From assembly GCA_951640165.1 (NCBI GenBank), contig OX621252.1:23395934-23459933 (forward strand): a DNA stretch of 64,000 nt. Reading direction: 5' to 3'. The first letter of the stretch is position 1. Each line of letters starts with the position of its first letter. Position numbers and translations under genes: made by a program. This DNA comes from Pseudoips prasinana (lineage: Eukaryota; Arthropoda; Insecta; Lepidoptera; Nolidae). The notes beneath the pieces are model-generated. The model was given only the letters and a program-made list of their open reading frames with translations. It ran no database searches and was not told the DNA's origin. Of the stretch, positions 20,661 through 31,433 are shown piece by piece.

Positions 20661-20914
20661 AATAATAATATCCTGGCACATTATTTACACACGGCCATCT
20701 GATCCCAAACTAAGCAAAGCTTGCACTATGGGTACCAGGCGACGATATACATACTTATATAGTTAGATAACTACTTAAATACATAGAAAACATCCATGAC
20801 TCAGAAACAAATATTCGTGCTCATCACACAAATATTTGCACTCACCGGGATTCGAACCCAGAACCACCAGCTTCGTAGGCAGGACCACTAGCAACTAGGC
20901 TACGGTGACCGTCT
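20661..20914 (-). mobile_element. tRNA-derived SINE (family A, alternative head)
   Basis: Reverse-strand copy with the usual A-family body ('ATCTGATCCCAAACTAAGC') but a different tRNA-like head: 'TAGCCTAGTTGCTAGTGG' with box B 'GGTTCTGGGTTCGAATCCC'. The same head is on copies at 45,160 and 59,345. Subfamilies with swapped heads indicate head exchange or several tRNA sources. Confidence 0.85.
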
Positions 20915-21068
20915 GATATACTACATATACTACTATTTCTTTTTGTAAATACAAACTTATATAGATGATTACACCCAGAGTCAGGATAAACAGACATGTT
21001 CATGCACACAAATATGTACCCACGACCTCTGGCTTGAAAAGCAAGCATTTGCCACCCACGCCAACACA
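20915..21068 (-). mobile_element. tRNA-derived SINE (family A), 3' truncated
   Basis: Keeps 'TGATATACTACATATACTAC', 'AACAGACATGTTCATGCACA' and a head ending 'CCACCCACGCCAACA'. The tail half is missing where it abuts the preceding SINE. Confidence 0.75.
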
Positions 21069-21479
21069 ATACGCGAAAGTTTAAAAGTGTATATTACAAT
21101 TGTTTTACTTACAACTTACTATTACTAGTTCGTAGGCATAAAACAGGAATTTGTGTTACGCGATCACATTCCGGTTCATTATTAACACTAGATAAGATTT
21201 ACGAGTCTCTTATATCAACCGTCCAAAATCCCACAGAAAGCTTCGCTCTCTCCGCACTACGTTTGTCATCTTTTTACGACTACAGTTTCAGATTTGGCAA
21301 CTTTAATTGCCCATTAAACTGGGTAAGTTGGACTTTATTCTATGCTCCTTTGGTTTGATATACGCTGTTGTCATTTATATTTCTTCATTTAGTTAGTTTT
21401 CAGTTCAATCGATATGAAGAGCATAGTAAGTTCGGTCTACATGAACAGCTAAACTAAGGATATTGGAGGTAAATCTGCA

Positions 21480-21950
21480 GTGAAATAAATAAATATCTTG
21501 ACAACTAACACAGTACAATCTGATCCCAAAATAGGCAGAGCCTGCACTATGGCAACTAGCGTCTGATAAATCTACTTATATATTTGTAAATACATACATA
21601 TTATAGATAAATTAACCGAAACGATGACCGCTGGGGTAGAAAGGTTCTTGAGTGGCGACCACACACCTGGAGACGCAGCGTGGGCAGGCCCCCTACAAGG
21701 TTAACCGGCGATCTTGCAAGGGTCCGGGAAGCCACTGGATGCGAGCAGCGCAAGACCGGCAATCGTGGAGATCCTTGAGGAAGGCCTTTGTCCACTTGTG
21801 GACATCTTTCGGCTGATATGATGATGATAGATACCAGACACATAACAAATATTTGTGCTCATAATACAAAGATATGTCTTGTTGGAATCGAACCCACGAC
21901 CCCTGGTTTAGCAGTCAGGGTCGCTAACCACTCGACTACATTACCTAAAC
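21480..21950 (-). mobile_element. tRNA-derived SINE (family A) split by an RTE end
   Basis: The two halves, 21480-21609 and 21827-21950, join into one reverse-strand SINE: tail 'AATCTGATCCCAAAATAGGC' on the left and box B region 'TTGGAATCGAACCCACGACC' on the right. 'ATAGATA' is present at both junctions. Confidence 0.8.
21610..21829 (+). mobile_element. RTE-like LINE 3' end inserted in SINE
   Basis: Translation gives 'DRWGRKVLEWRP' and, in another frame after small shifts, 'KAFVHLWTSFG' then TGA, followed by a (GAT)n tail. The 7-bp ATAGATA duplication (21603-21609 and 21827-21833) flanks it. Only the C-terminal part of ORF2 is present. Confidence 0.8.
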
Positions 21951-21959
21951 TTAAACCTA

Positions 21960-22020
21960 CACTGGACCGCGTGCCTAGTGCTTAACCTCATCGATACTTA
22001 CGGACCGGTGGGTTCATAGG
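21960..22020 (-). mobile_element. 5S-SINE head fragment
   Basis: 'GTGCCTAGTGCTTAACCTC', 'ATCGATACTTACGGACCGG' and 'TGGGTTCAT' follow the reverse 5S-like head. Only about 60 bp remain. Confidence 0.45.
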
Positions 22021-22244
22021 GTTCTGCAAAATTTTCTTGATAGCATGTCAACTCTATTAAAAGTAGTAGGCCAGCGGGGTGGACTATGGCCTATCTGCCT
22101 TCCAATCACTTAAATGCCGTTTCAGAACACCACGTATCAAGGAAAAAGTCACTTTATTACGTTTGTACAGAGTAGTGTTAACCTTGGCAAATTTCAATAC
22201 CTTACGGCTTTTTAGCGATTTTATGTACGGCAGCTATGCCTCTC

Positions 22245-22510
22245 ATTGTGAGAGGAGGTCCCTGCCCTGTAGTGGCTGCATCATCTGGTCTTATTTTCAT
22301 TATCAGCCGAAAGAGAAAGGCCTCCTCAAAGATTTCGCGCTATCCGCATCCAGCGACTTCCAGCGACCCTTACAAGATCATCGGTCCATCTTGTAGGGGG
22401 CCTGCCCACGCTGCGTCTTTCGGTTCGCGGTGGCCACTCGAAAGCCTTTCTAACCCAGCGGGCGTCGGCTCTAGGAGCTATGTGCCCTGCCCACAGCCAA
22501 TTCAGCTTGT
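22245..22510 (-). mobile_element. RTE-like LINE C-terminal fragment
   Basis: Plus-strand landmarks 'ATTATCAGCCGAAAGAGAAA', 'CGCATCCAGCGACTTCCAGC', 'AAGATCATCGGTCCATCTTG' and 'CCCACGCTGCGTCTTTCGG' are the complement of the 'GRPPTRWTDDL..V..S.WM' coding stretch. Several indels break the frame. Confidence 0.75.
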
Positions 22511-22519
22511 CGATTCTTC

Positions 22520-23115
22520 TTATTCTTATTTTAAAATTATCTGTGTGTCATCCATATTGGTATATCGTACAGTACGTCTGTCTCACACGATGTATATTTA
22601 TGCAATGCGCATAAATTTGTGAGCTATTGCTCATCTTAGCCTCCATCAAACTGTCGTCTTTAATTACCCACTAAACTAAGCTCACCCGGAGTTAGCACAA
22701 CTCTTGAAGGATTATTTGATACGGATACATTTCTATCTTATAGTGTATCTGTTTTATTAATATAGGTACTTCCAAAATGCGGGAACTTGACAATTCGAGT
22801 GTATGTACATTTTTTTATAACATTAAACTACATAAATTAAGAAATTACAAAATATTTGGAGGTTCTCCCTTCATTTTTTTTTGTATAATCTTAATTATAA
22901 ATAAAAATCTCCTCCAAGGATCTCCAAGGTGGATTTGTGACCAGCACATGGGGGATATATCATGGCTGTCACCCATGGCAGATGGGTTGGCGATCGTACT
23001 ATAATGAGTTATTAGGGAGAATATTATACCTACTTACACAAATATTGGATATTTCAGTTTACACCCACAATTTTGTAATTAATAAATAATATCCGGAAAC
23101 ATTATACTTTTTTTT
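22520..23115. other. Unassigned AT-rich sequence
   Basis: No gene or clear repeat seen. Confidence 0.4.
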
Positions 23116-23470
23116 GTGAAGAAATCCTTTATGGTTTGTCTTACCGCTGGGGAGGCGACGGGGTATGTCGGAGTTTCTACCACATGTTCCTCAGGCACCT
23201 TAAGTCCAGACCACGGGATTCGATGGCTTATTCACCGCAGTCTGGACAGGTGCAGGCCCACTTTTCAGTGCGCCCCGGTTATGTGGGGGGCTTCTTGGCT
23301 GCCCATGATTATGAGAGGCGCGCGTTGAATACGACGCGCCAGCATATCGGGCCTATTTTGGTTGAACGGTGGACTGCCCCAAATCCACCGTCCGCAAACC
23401 ACACCTGCGCCTTCCGACGCCCGGTTCTTATGCAACCATCACCTTCTCGCAAAAGTCAAAGACCTTATGA
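23116..23470 (+). mobile_element. GC-rich unidentified retroposon-like block
   Basis: An abrupt GC-rich island includes 'TTACCGCTGGGGAGGCGACG', 'CAGTGCGCCCCGGTTATGTG' and 'CCAAATCCACCGTCCGC'. A frame of about 140 codons runs through it but has no domain I recognise. The texture suggests the 3' region of an R1-like LINE; this is a guess. Confidence 0.35.
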
Positions 23471-23499
23471 AACCTTTTTTATATATTTTTCTGCGACTT

Positions 23500-23665
23500 T
23501 CGTCTATGACCACAACCGGGACCGACAGCTCAACGTGCCCTCCGAAGCACGGAGAAGCTCATAAATTAAACCACTTTGGTGGTAACCCATCTAGAGACTA
23601 ATCGCGAGCCTAGTTGCTTAACCTCGCGAATCGCTTACAGATAGGTGTGTGCATCGAGCTATGAA
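23500..23665 (-). mobile_element. 5S-rRNA-derived SINE, 5' half
   Basis: 'ACAACCGGGACCGACAGCTC', 'GTGCCCTCCGAAGCACGGAG' and 'ACCACTTTGGTGGTAACCC' lead to a reverse head 'GCTTAACCTCGCGAATCGC'. The far 3' body is missing. Confidence 0.75.
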
Positions 23666-23909
23666 TTAAGTAATTGCCAAAAGTCGGTAACTAAAGGCTT
23701 GAAACTTGACTCCTGCCTCAATCACCGCCAATTTGTAGCCGTGTAGTGAGTAATTTATAATGTTATATCAGGAGCTGAATCCCTGATATCAAATTATAAA
23801 TGAGCGCTCTCACGTGAGATCAATAAATCAATAATGATGAACGGTCAGAGATAGTTGCCGGCTATAATGCAAACAGCAGTTAAGGGGCTTGTATTGTAAT
23901 TTTCTGTGT

Positions 23910-24145
23910 GGTGACGGCAGCGAATATCAGAATATCTTCACACCATCCCATCCCGTGGGGGGCGTAGAAGTCGACCCGAGGGAATATCCACTAGGGGATG
24001 GGCAGCAGTTTCCTTTTGTTTACTATGCCCATCTTACTGCGATCGCCAACCCGCCTGCCAAGTGTGGCGATTATGGCATATTCCCTAGATTATTCTTGGG
24101 GAAGCTTGTCCAGCAGTGAACTTTTTCAGCTGTAATAATGATTAT
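23910..24145 (+). mobile_element. SINE-like repeat (family E), fairly complete
   Basis: Order: 'GTGTGGTGACGGCAGCGAAT', 'CCATCCCATCCCGTGGGGGG', 'AGTCGACCCGAGGGAATATC', 'ACTGCGATCGCCAACCCGCC', 'AAGTGTGGCGATTATGGCAT', 'GGAAGCTTGTCCAGCAGTG'. The 3' end echoes the RTE tail. Confidence 0.75.
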
Positions 24146-24179
24146 TCTAAATAATCATACATTTTATGATAATGTGTGG

Positions 24180-24400
24180 CCGGCTTTTGACTTACAGTAG
24201 CGTGTATGTGAAGATGAGGTCCTGAGTCCAAACCCCGGGTTTGACCAAAATGTGATACTAGGATTTACTGTTAAGAAAAATTCTCCTTTCTGAGTCTGGA
24301 AGCACGTAAAGGGGTCGTTTCATTTCGACTAACCGTACTATTGCATCATGAGAGTGAGGGAATAGCAAGTTTACATGTTATTGCACGCGCCGCCACTGCA
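24180..24400 (+). mobile_element. tRNA-derived SINE (family C), decayed
   Basis: 'GTAGCGTGTATGTG', 'GAGGTCCTGAGTCCAAACCC' and 'CATCATGAGAGTGAGGGAAT' follow family C order, with much divergence between. Confidence 0.5.
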
Positions 24401-26174
24401 AGGTGTTTTAAATATTCACTTATTTGAAGCATTTTATTGCAAGGTTTTTCAATGGTTATGCTACGTTTAGTTAATTCCTAACTCATCACTATTATTTTCA
24501 ATGATAATTAGTTACAATTACTGTTAAGAACACTGACGGTACACATTATCTACCGTATACTTAACAACAATTAGCGAGGAGCTGACTTACATTGTCTTAC
24601 TATTGCATAAACTTCAGTCATACAACATAATAATTCGAAAGTAGCTCTGTCTGTTTTGATGAGAAGGAGGCGGTTACATCACTTCACAACTTTAATGAAA
24701 AACTGACAACCGACTTATTTTTTTTAAGCTATTGCAAAGCTTCTATCGCGGGCCTTGAGCGTGGGGACCGAATCCAGAAATTCCGTAACGAAAAAACCTA
24801 ACACCCCCCACTCCGACCACCATCTATCGATAAATACCAGAACTTTTAATGACTTTTTGAAATATCACGCTTGTCTCTTTATTTCAGCAACCCGCCTTTA
24901 GGTGGCATTGCTTGTATTTGTAAACTACCGTAATCAGGTGTTTGTGAGAAAGTATATAGGTGTATAGGTATTAATCATCTACGTACAACAGTGAATATCT
25001 GTAGTCGTATAATTTGTGTACAAAGTGTTTTAAATATGAATAAACAAAGTGCATTTATTAATGAAGAAAGTCACGAAAAAATAGTGAAAGAAAATGAGTT
25101 AGTACTCTATATACATCCATTTTATTATTATTATCACAAATGCAGTATTATAAAATAAATAAATAATTATAATTGCATAAGTTGATAAAAAATGCTATGC
25201 AATAGCTTTACCGCGGCAGTCTCCGAGTGCCACACGTCTTTTTTTATAACGACCGATATGAATCATATTTATGCGGAACCATCTCAAAGCATTCATATCG
25301 AATAAAAGAATTATCAGAATCTTTGCAAACAACCGAAATATCACGTGACATATATGACAATAAAAAACAAAAACTCTATTTGATAACTTCTTTTTGAAGT
25401 CAGTTAAAAAGGTTCACAGCCTATTAATTGTGAAGGATATAAATAATATACTTCTGTCGATACGACTGCTGCCATAGATTTCCTGTTATTCCGAACACCC
25501 CGTGACGAGTTGACGTGTGGCACATCGTCTCCCTCTCTATTTTGGAAAGAAGGAGAGGACCAACCCGTGACAGTGAAAATGAATAATCAAATGAATTATT
25601 GATGTGCTCATTTATTCATGCAAACTGATATAGAATATCAAAATAGAACATCTTAATAGAGCGAGTTTTACAGTTCCTGTATATATTAGATTAGTCTACG
25701 AATCGAAGCTTATATCCCCTCTGACAAACGACCCGTTTTAGTGTATACGTATCAAGAATAAAAGTTATATATCATAATAATTCAATAACGCAAGTAAAAT
25801 ACATAAATTCACTGGATTCATGAAGGACTTAATTTTGGACTTTAATTTAGAAAGACACGTTTCGGAATTTTTAATTTAATTAGTCTTATACGAGAAGTTT
25901 TAATTTAATTTCGCGTTTTTATTTTTGATGTTTTGGTATAGCTTTTAGCTTATACTAAACCTTCATCCCAGCAAAGTTTTTTCAACTGTGAAATTACTGC
26001 GGGGCCTTTTACAAAGTACTGGGTGTGTGCGAGTCGGGACCGATCTCTTTAATTTCCGTACATATGAGCTATGATTTTTTTACATATTATTATTGCACGA
26101 ATTCAATATTCGGTATTGTGTTCGTAAATAAAAGGAAATGATGACTAAAATCCACAATTTAACGTTTTTTTATA
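24401..26174. other. Unassigned AT-rich sequence
   Basis: The longest stretch with no repeat that I can name. No open frame looks coding and no splice-site pair stands out. Confidence 0.4.
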
Positions 26175-26375
26175 TTATAATATATTTTACCCACGGCCAT
26201 TTCAAACTAAGCAGAGCTTGTACAATGGAAATAAGATAACTGATATACTACATATACTACTTTTCTTTTGAAAATACATACTTATATAGATAATACACCC
26301 AGACTCAGGACAAACAGACATGTTCATGCACACAAATATCTGTCCTGGGTGGAATTCGAACCCACGACCTCCAGC
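26175..26375 (-). mobile_element. tRNA-derived SINE (family A)
   Basis: The reverse copy shows 'AAACTAAGCAGAGCTTGTAC', 'ACACCCAGACTCAGGACAAA' and box B region 'GTGGAATTCGAACCCACGAC'. The distal head is replaced by other sequence after 26,375. Confidence 0.8.
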
Positions 26376-26724
26376 GTCCGATGTTTTTCATACAACTGCT
26401 TAATTCCCGCTGTGGTTGACGGACGCAGTGAGTCGAACCATACGGTTTCTTCTAACCATTTTTGTGCGGAATCCTAAAATGTATCTACTATCGGCTCCAC
26501 AAAAAAATTACATATTAGCCCACCGCTGTGCTGGTTTTATTTTAAACTTGTTAAGACACATTATACGATCAAGAAGCGCAGGCGTCTTAGGTTACGTGTA
26601 ATGACATGGACACGACAGACCAATGCTAATAAGGCACAAAGTTTTTAATAACTGAAAGTAAAGCTTTCAATGCTTTGAAATATAACATCTGAATTTTATT
26701 GCCTGTTGGTCTAGTGCTTAGTGA

Positions 26725-27080
26725 CCCTTTTTTAGGGTTCCGTAGCCAAATGGAACCCTTATAGATTCGTCATGTCTATCTGTATGTCTGTCAGACTGTC
26801 AAACTGAATAGTTTGCGCGAGAGACACTTCCAAAGTGGTAAAATGAGTGTCCCCCCTTCTAACTTCTAAAATACGAGAATGATAAAACTAAAAAAAATAT
26901 ATGATGTACATTACCATGAAAACTAACAACGAAAATTGGTTTGGACGAGATCTAGTTAGTAGTTTTTTTTAATACGTCATAAATCGTAAACCGCAATTTA
27001 CCTTTCATTTAATCAACTGAAATACTTGCGGCTATGGAACCCTTCATGTGCGAGTCCGACTCGCACTTGGCCGGTTTTAT
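26725..27080 (+). repeat. Dispersed 'GGGTTCCGTA' repeat
   Basis: Begins 'TTTTTTAGGGTTCCGTAGCC' and 'AAATGGAACCCTTATAG', has a CTGT-rich patch, and ends 'GTGCGAGTCCGACTCGCACT' before 'TGGCCGGTTTT'. The terminal 'GTGCGAGTC'/'GACTCGCAC' pair is itself an inverted repeat. Confidence 0.6.
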
Positions 27081-27360
27081 TTTGATAAAGCAGTGGGAAT
27101 ACCTACGCATGCCACCCGTAAAAAGTGTCTGCGGGTGGGTATGTCGGACTCGCACCGACTTAACGTAAGTGCCCGTGGACTTCTCTTGGAGCTCCGGGAA
27201 TATATATTTATTATATAATAAGAAAGAATATATATTTATTAGACACAAAGTACATCAGTATAAATTAAGTAAAAGTAATAGTAATAAGGATAAAAAACAC
27301 AGAAGAATACATAAAAAAAAAATTGATACTTATAAATAATGAGAAGAATGCGGGTATGCT

Positions 27361-27605
27361 ACTCTGGTGCAATGTTTAGTGACCCTGACTGCAAAGCCAG
27401 AAGTCGTCGGATCGATTCCCACCCGGGACAAATCTGTGTGTGATAGAATTATTTGTGCCATGTCTGGGTGTAATTTATTTATCTATATATTTAGAAATAT
27501 ATTAGTATGATTATCAGTTGTCTGGTTGCCATAGCACAGGCTCTGCCTAGATTGGGATCAGATGGCACTGTATTAGTTGTCCTATTAATATTATTATTAA
27601 ATATC
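27361..27605 (+). mobile_element. tRNA-derived SINE (family A)
   Basis: A head-like 'GGTGCAATGTTTAGTGACCC', box B 'GTCGGATCGATTCCCACCC', and body 'TGCCATAGCACAGGCTCTGC', 'GGGATCAGATGGCACTG', then a (TTA)n tail. Confidence 0.8.
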
Positions 27606-27769
27606 TTGTATAACAGATCATCGTGTCGGAAGGTTAAGGCTTATAACTTTTTTAATAATTGTTATTATTTAACAAAAAAGCCGTAAAGCGTCCACTGCTA
27701 GACAGAGACCTTCCCCAAGATCCTTGAGGGATATGACGATAGCAATATGATGTAAGAAAACGTTGTGGT

Positions 27770-28105
27770 GTGAAAGAGGATGTAGTCACAAAGATTGAAA
27801 AAGGAATGCTGAGATGGTTTGGCCATTTAGAAAGGATGAATGAAAGAAGATTGACCAAAGAAGTATACCTGGCCTGTGTGAATGGAACAACTGGAAGGGG
27901 AAGACCTCGTCGAACATTCTCTGACCAAATCGGAGACGTTCTCAAGAAAGGGCAGGTCAGAAGTACCCTAAACCGGCGAGCGTGTATGAAGAATATAATT
28001 ACAGTAATCGAGGCAAAAGACGTGTGCAAAGATCGTGACAAATGGAAATCCGTTGTCTCTGCCTACCCCTCTGGGAAACAGGCGTGAGTCTATGTATGTA
28101 ATATG
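27770..28105 (+). pseudogene. RTE-like LINE ORF2 C-terminus
   Basis: The frame reads '[20 protein letters not shown]', '[20 protein letters not shown]', 'RRACMKNI' and ends '[12 protein letters not shown]' with TGA at 28,085. This is a region after the RT core in RTE-type insect LINEs. It is 5'-truncated. The tail is a short 'TATGTATGTAA'. A second copy at 62,410 and a third at 30,138, both in reverse, have the same C-terminus with a (TACA)n complement tail. Without the RT core it has no activity. Confidence 0.75.
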
Positions 28106-28230
28106 ATGGTAATAATACTGTGTCGTTGAGTAATGCTGATGCTCCTTCTCAGCTAGATATTCCCCAGGGTTAACGCCACGCGTCTTAGTAGCTTAGTAGG
28201 CGTAATGCTATACACAAACAAAAACCATAA

Positions 28231-29020
28231 GTTTATATGTAAGTTGTCAGTGGCGAGTATCGAATGATATCGACATAAAATAATGGAGTCCGGTGGCATT
28301 CCGCCCGACCGGTGTCTCGCAACTTAGTTGCACGTAAACAGTCTCAAGGCGGAGGCGGAAAGCGAGAAAATACAGTTTTATAGTCAGTCAAAATCATCAC
28401 TTTATATGTCCTCAGTCAATGGGGCGTATCGAATGATATCGATATAAAATAATCGAGCCCAGAGGTATTCTTCGACCAGTGCCTGCCAACAAAGTTGCAC
28501 ATACACAGACTCAAAGTATAGGCGGAAAGGAAGGAGAATAACTATTTTATAGTCGGTTAAAATCATCAGTTTATATGTCCCTTGTCAGTGGCGCGTATCG
28601 AATGGTATCGATGTAAAATAATCGAGTCAGGTGGTCGCTGCTCAACCGGTGTCTTGCAACTAAGTTGCACGTAAATAGTCTCAAGGTAGAGGCGGAAAGC
28701 GAGAAGATTAACTACTTTATATTCTGTGGAAATTGTCATTTTATAAGTCCCAGGTGAATGGGGAATATATAATGTTGTCGATGTAAAAATAATTAACACC
28801 GTCCGAGTCGCATCTAACACTAGCTTCATGTTATATAGCGAGTCAAATAATTATTTTATAATCTGTAACAAGCATCAAATAATATGTCTCTGATGTAAGT
28901 TTCTGATGTCTGATACCTGAGCCATTCCGATGGCGGTGTTTTGGAACTAAGTTGGATGGAAACATTCTCAAGAAAGAGGTGTAAAACCAGAAGAATGACT
29001 GTACTGTCAATAAGTACCCA
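28231..29020. repeat. 169-bp tandem (satellite-like) repeat, about 4.7 degenerate units
   Basis: Units start 'TTTATATGT' at about 28,231, 28,400, 28,569 and 28,738, a constant 169-bp step; a fifth, shortened unit starts near 28,878. Each contains 'CGTATCGAATGATATCGA'-type sequence, 'AACTAAGTTGCACGTAAA' and 'AGGCGGAAAGCGAGAA'. Units differ from each other by many substitutions, so the array is old. Confidence 0.88.
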
Positions 29021-29122
29021 ATACAGCGCATGCGTGATAAATAAAATAAATTGTTAACTGCAGAGCCGGTACAGAGAGCGTATAAAATTACAATAAATAC
29101 TTTATCACTTTATTACCGCCAA

Positions 29123-29336
29123 TCTATATATATAAAATAAATGTTTGTCTGTATGCTCTTTATAGAATCGTTAACGCGTTTGATCATGTTAATGATCTTC
29201 AGCAAAGTGTTGTGAATAAGCCTTAAAAGGTTTCTGAGTTGGTACGACCAATCTTCGATAGATGGCGCCACTATCTTCCAATGAGTTATATATATTGCAG
29301 TAGCAACGCGCGCAGGGTACAGCTAGTCACACTAAT
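29123..29336 (+). mobile_element. Helitron-like element 1 of a tandem trio
   Basis: Starts TCTATATATATAAAATAAAT and ends 'CAGGGTACAGCTAG'. An A precedes TC. Its interior differs from its neighbours', so it is another family. Confidence 0.6.
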
Positions 29337-29499
29337 ATTATAAAGGCGAAAGTTTGTGAGTGTGTATGTTTGTTACTTCTTCAAGACTAAACGGCTGGAG
29401 CGATTTTAATAAAATTGGTATGGATTTAGCTGACACCCTGGATTAACACATAGGCTATAATTTATGAATAACGCTGGTGAAACCCCGGGGCACAGTTAG
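29337..29499 (+). mobile_element. Helitron-like element 2 of a tandem trio (Lep1 type)
   Basis: Starts TCACACTAATATTATAAAGG, contains 'TTAGCTGACACCCTGGATTA', and ends 'GGGGCACAGTTAG' (CTAG changed to TTAG). The first T of this element is the base that should follow CTAG of element 1. Confidence 0.75.
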
Positions 29500-29807
29500 T
29501 CTATACAAATAAATAAAATTGGAGTGTCTGTTTGTAATATTGAAATAACCGGTTTTTACTACATTAATATGAATATATATACGGTACATACACCAAAATG
29601 ACATTATTTACAATTTTTGTCTGTCTGTCTGTTTGTTCCGGCTAATCTCTGAAATGGCTGGACCGAATTTGACGGGACTTTTATTGGCAGGTAGCAGATG
29701 TAATAAGGAGTAACTTAGGCTACATTTATTTCAGAAAAAGTCTTTTATTTTACAAGAAAAACGAAATAAACTAATTAACACGCGGACGAAGTCGCGGGCA
29801 CAGCTAG
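29500..29807 (+). mobile_element. Helitron-like element 3 of a tandem trio
   Basis: Starts TCTATACAAATAAATAAAAT at the T expected after element 2 and ends 'GTCGCGGGCACAGCTAG' followed by T. Contains 'CCGGCTAATCTCTGAAATGG'. Confidence 0.75.
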
Positions 29808-30137
29808 TAGTAAATAAAATTGCATAAACAAACCACAATTTCCGCTCTCCCGCTTTCCCCACTCACTTTAAACCATCCACCTCTTTAAGACATCAGCCCA
29901 TCTGGCAGGTAACGTTCAATTATTTTGTTACCAAGCGCAGTCGCCAATTAAGGACACCTTTACTTTCAACGGCCTTCCCTTGCGATCGCCAAGGTTAACA
30001 AAAGCAAACTGTGTTAGCGTCTAAACGGATCAGTCAACATTTGTACTGATTTGTCTAAGCCTATAGGCATTTTATATTTGTTTAAACTAGACGCCAAGGC
30101 TTCCTTGTACGGTGAGTATATATATATAAATACATTT

Positions 30138-30600
30138 ATACATACATACATACATAGACTCACGCCTGTTTCCCAGAGGGGTAGGCAGAGACAACGGATT
30201 TCCATTTGTCACGATCTTTGCCTCGATTACTGTCATTATATTCTTCATTCATGCTCGCCGGTTTAGGGTACTTCTGACCTGTCCTTTCTTGAGAACGTCT
30301 CCGATTTGGTCAGAGAATGTTCGACGAGGTATTCCCCTTCCGGTTGGTCCATTCACACAGGCCAGGTATACTTCTTTGGCCAATCTTCTTCCATTCATCC
30401 TTTCTAAACGGCCAAACCATCTCAGCATTCCTTTTTCAATCTTTGTGACTACATCCTCTTTCACACCACAACGCTCTCTTACATCAGTATTTCGAATTCT
30501 GTCTCTCAAAGTCACACCACACATACTTCTCAGAGCTCTCATTTCCACTGCATTTATTTTACTTTCATTCTTTTTCTGCCATACCCAACCAAATACATTT
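30138..30600 (-). pseudogene. RTE-like LINE ORF2 C-terminus with (TATG)n tail
   Basis: In reverse: '[18 protein letters not shown]', '[20 protein letters not shown]', '[16 protein letters not shown]' and 'TLNRRA' then a premature TGA. A 12-bp gap relative to the other copies removes the residues before '[12 protein letters not shown]', which reappears after the stop. The tail at 30,138-30,165 is (TACA)n on the plus strand. It reaches further 5' than its relatives at 27,770 and 62,410. It is disrupted and non-functional. Confidence 0.75.
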
Positions 30601-30613
30601 ATATATATTTATA

Positions 30614-30970
30614 ACTACCTCGTTGGTCTAGCGGTAGCGTGTTCACCCGCAGAAAATGCACCCGCACGTCCTGGGATCAAATTCCGGGTGGGGCTAAAAG
30701 TGATTTTGGGGCTTTTCTGTAAAAAGTAAAAATTCACAAAATCAACCCGTGCGTAGTCTGGTAGTTGGCGGTATTGTACCCCCGTGACCTGGCCTGACCT
30801 CTTTTCGGTCGTGACGCTAGGCGTCCCATCGAATCATGAGAGTGATGGAATAGAAAGAGCTCCTGTGTTTGCGCACACACGTGTGCACTATAATATGTCC
30901 CGCGATGGCTAATCTCTATTGAGACAAGCCGCCGTGGTCGAAATTCGGCTAGGAGGACACTATTATTATT
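30614..30970 (+). mobile_element. tRNA-derived SINE (family C), full length
   Basis: Head 'CCTCGTTGGTCTAGCGGTAG' (box A) and 'GGGATCAAATTCCGGG' (box B), then 'AAAGTGATTTTGGGGC', 'GTCCCATCGAATCATGAGAG', 'TGGAATAGAAAGAGCTCC', 'CAAGCCGCCGTGGTCGAAAT' and a (TTA)n-like tail. A 5S-SINE fragment follows at once. Confidence 0.88.
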
Positions 30971-31078
30971 TTTATGACCAGCGAGGTAAAGCTACGCACG
31001 TGGTCTGTAGATGGGTGTGCGTTAAAGTGGTTTAATTTGTGAGCGCCTCCGTGCTTCGTAGGGCAGCTTAAACGTTTA
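30971..31078 (+). mobile_element. 5S-rRNA-derived SINE, head fragment
   Basis: 'CAGCGAGGTAAAGCTACGC', 'TCTGTAGATGGGTGTGCG' and 'TCCGTGCTTCGTAGGGCAGC' align with 5S box A, box C and the start of the SINE body. The 3' half is missing. Confidence 0.65.
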
Positions 31079-31433
31079 TTTTATTTCATTTTATTTAGAA
31101 GGTACAGTTATAGATACCAGATTTATATAATATAAAGTATATATATTGTGAGTGAATCTGAAATCCAGTTACAGCTGTACACAACTTGTAGTAGACAATA
31201 CTTCGTTGTAAGTTAAATTAAAGTTAATCAGAAGGAATACCATTTAGTTAAAAAGTACAATTAGATGTAAGTTAATTACTATTACATTTTGTTATATTGA
31301 AGTAGAAAATATTTGAATGTGCTGAATTTTTGCCGTTCCCTGTTATTGTCATTTGATAACAGTTGATAAGGAGTGTCAAGAGCTGCCGGCGGCTTGAACA
31401 AATCTGTCTCCAAGGTAACCAGAATAATAATAA

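Noticed and set aside
20830..20914. Second tRNA-like sequence (reverse)
   Set aside because: Same reasoning: a SINE head repeated at 45.3 and 59.5 kb.
22079..22622. Overlapping plus-strand frames of 105 and 128 codons
   Set aside because: They lie antisense to an RTE LINE remnant encoded on the minus strand.
30614..30690. tRNA-like sequence with box A and box B
   Set aside because: It is the head of a SINE with a conserved body and tail, has no clean acceptor stem, and recurs in other copies; not a tRNA gene.
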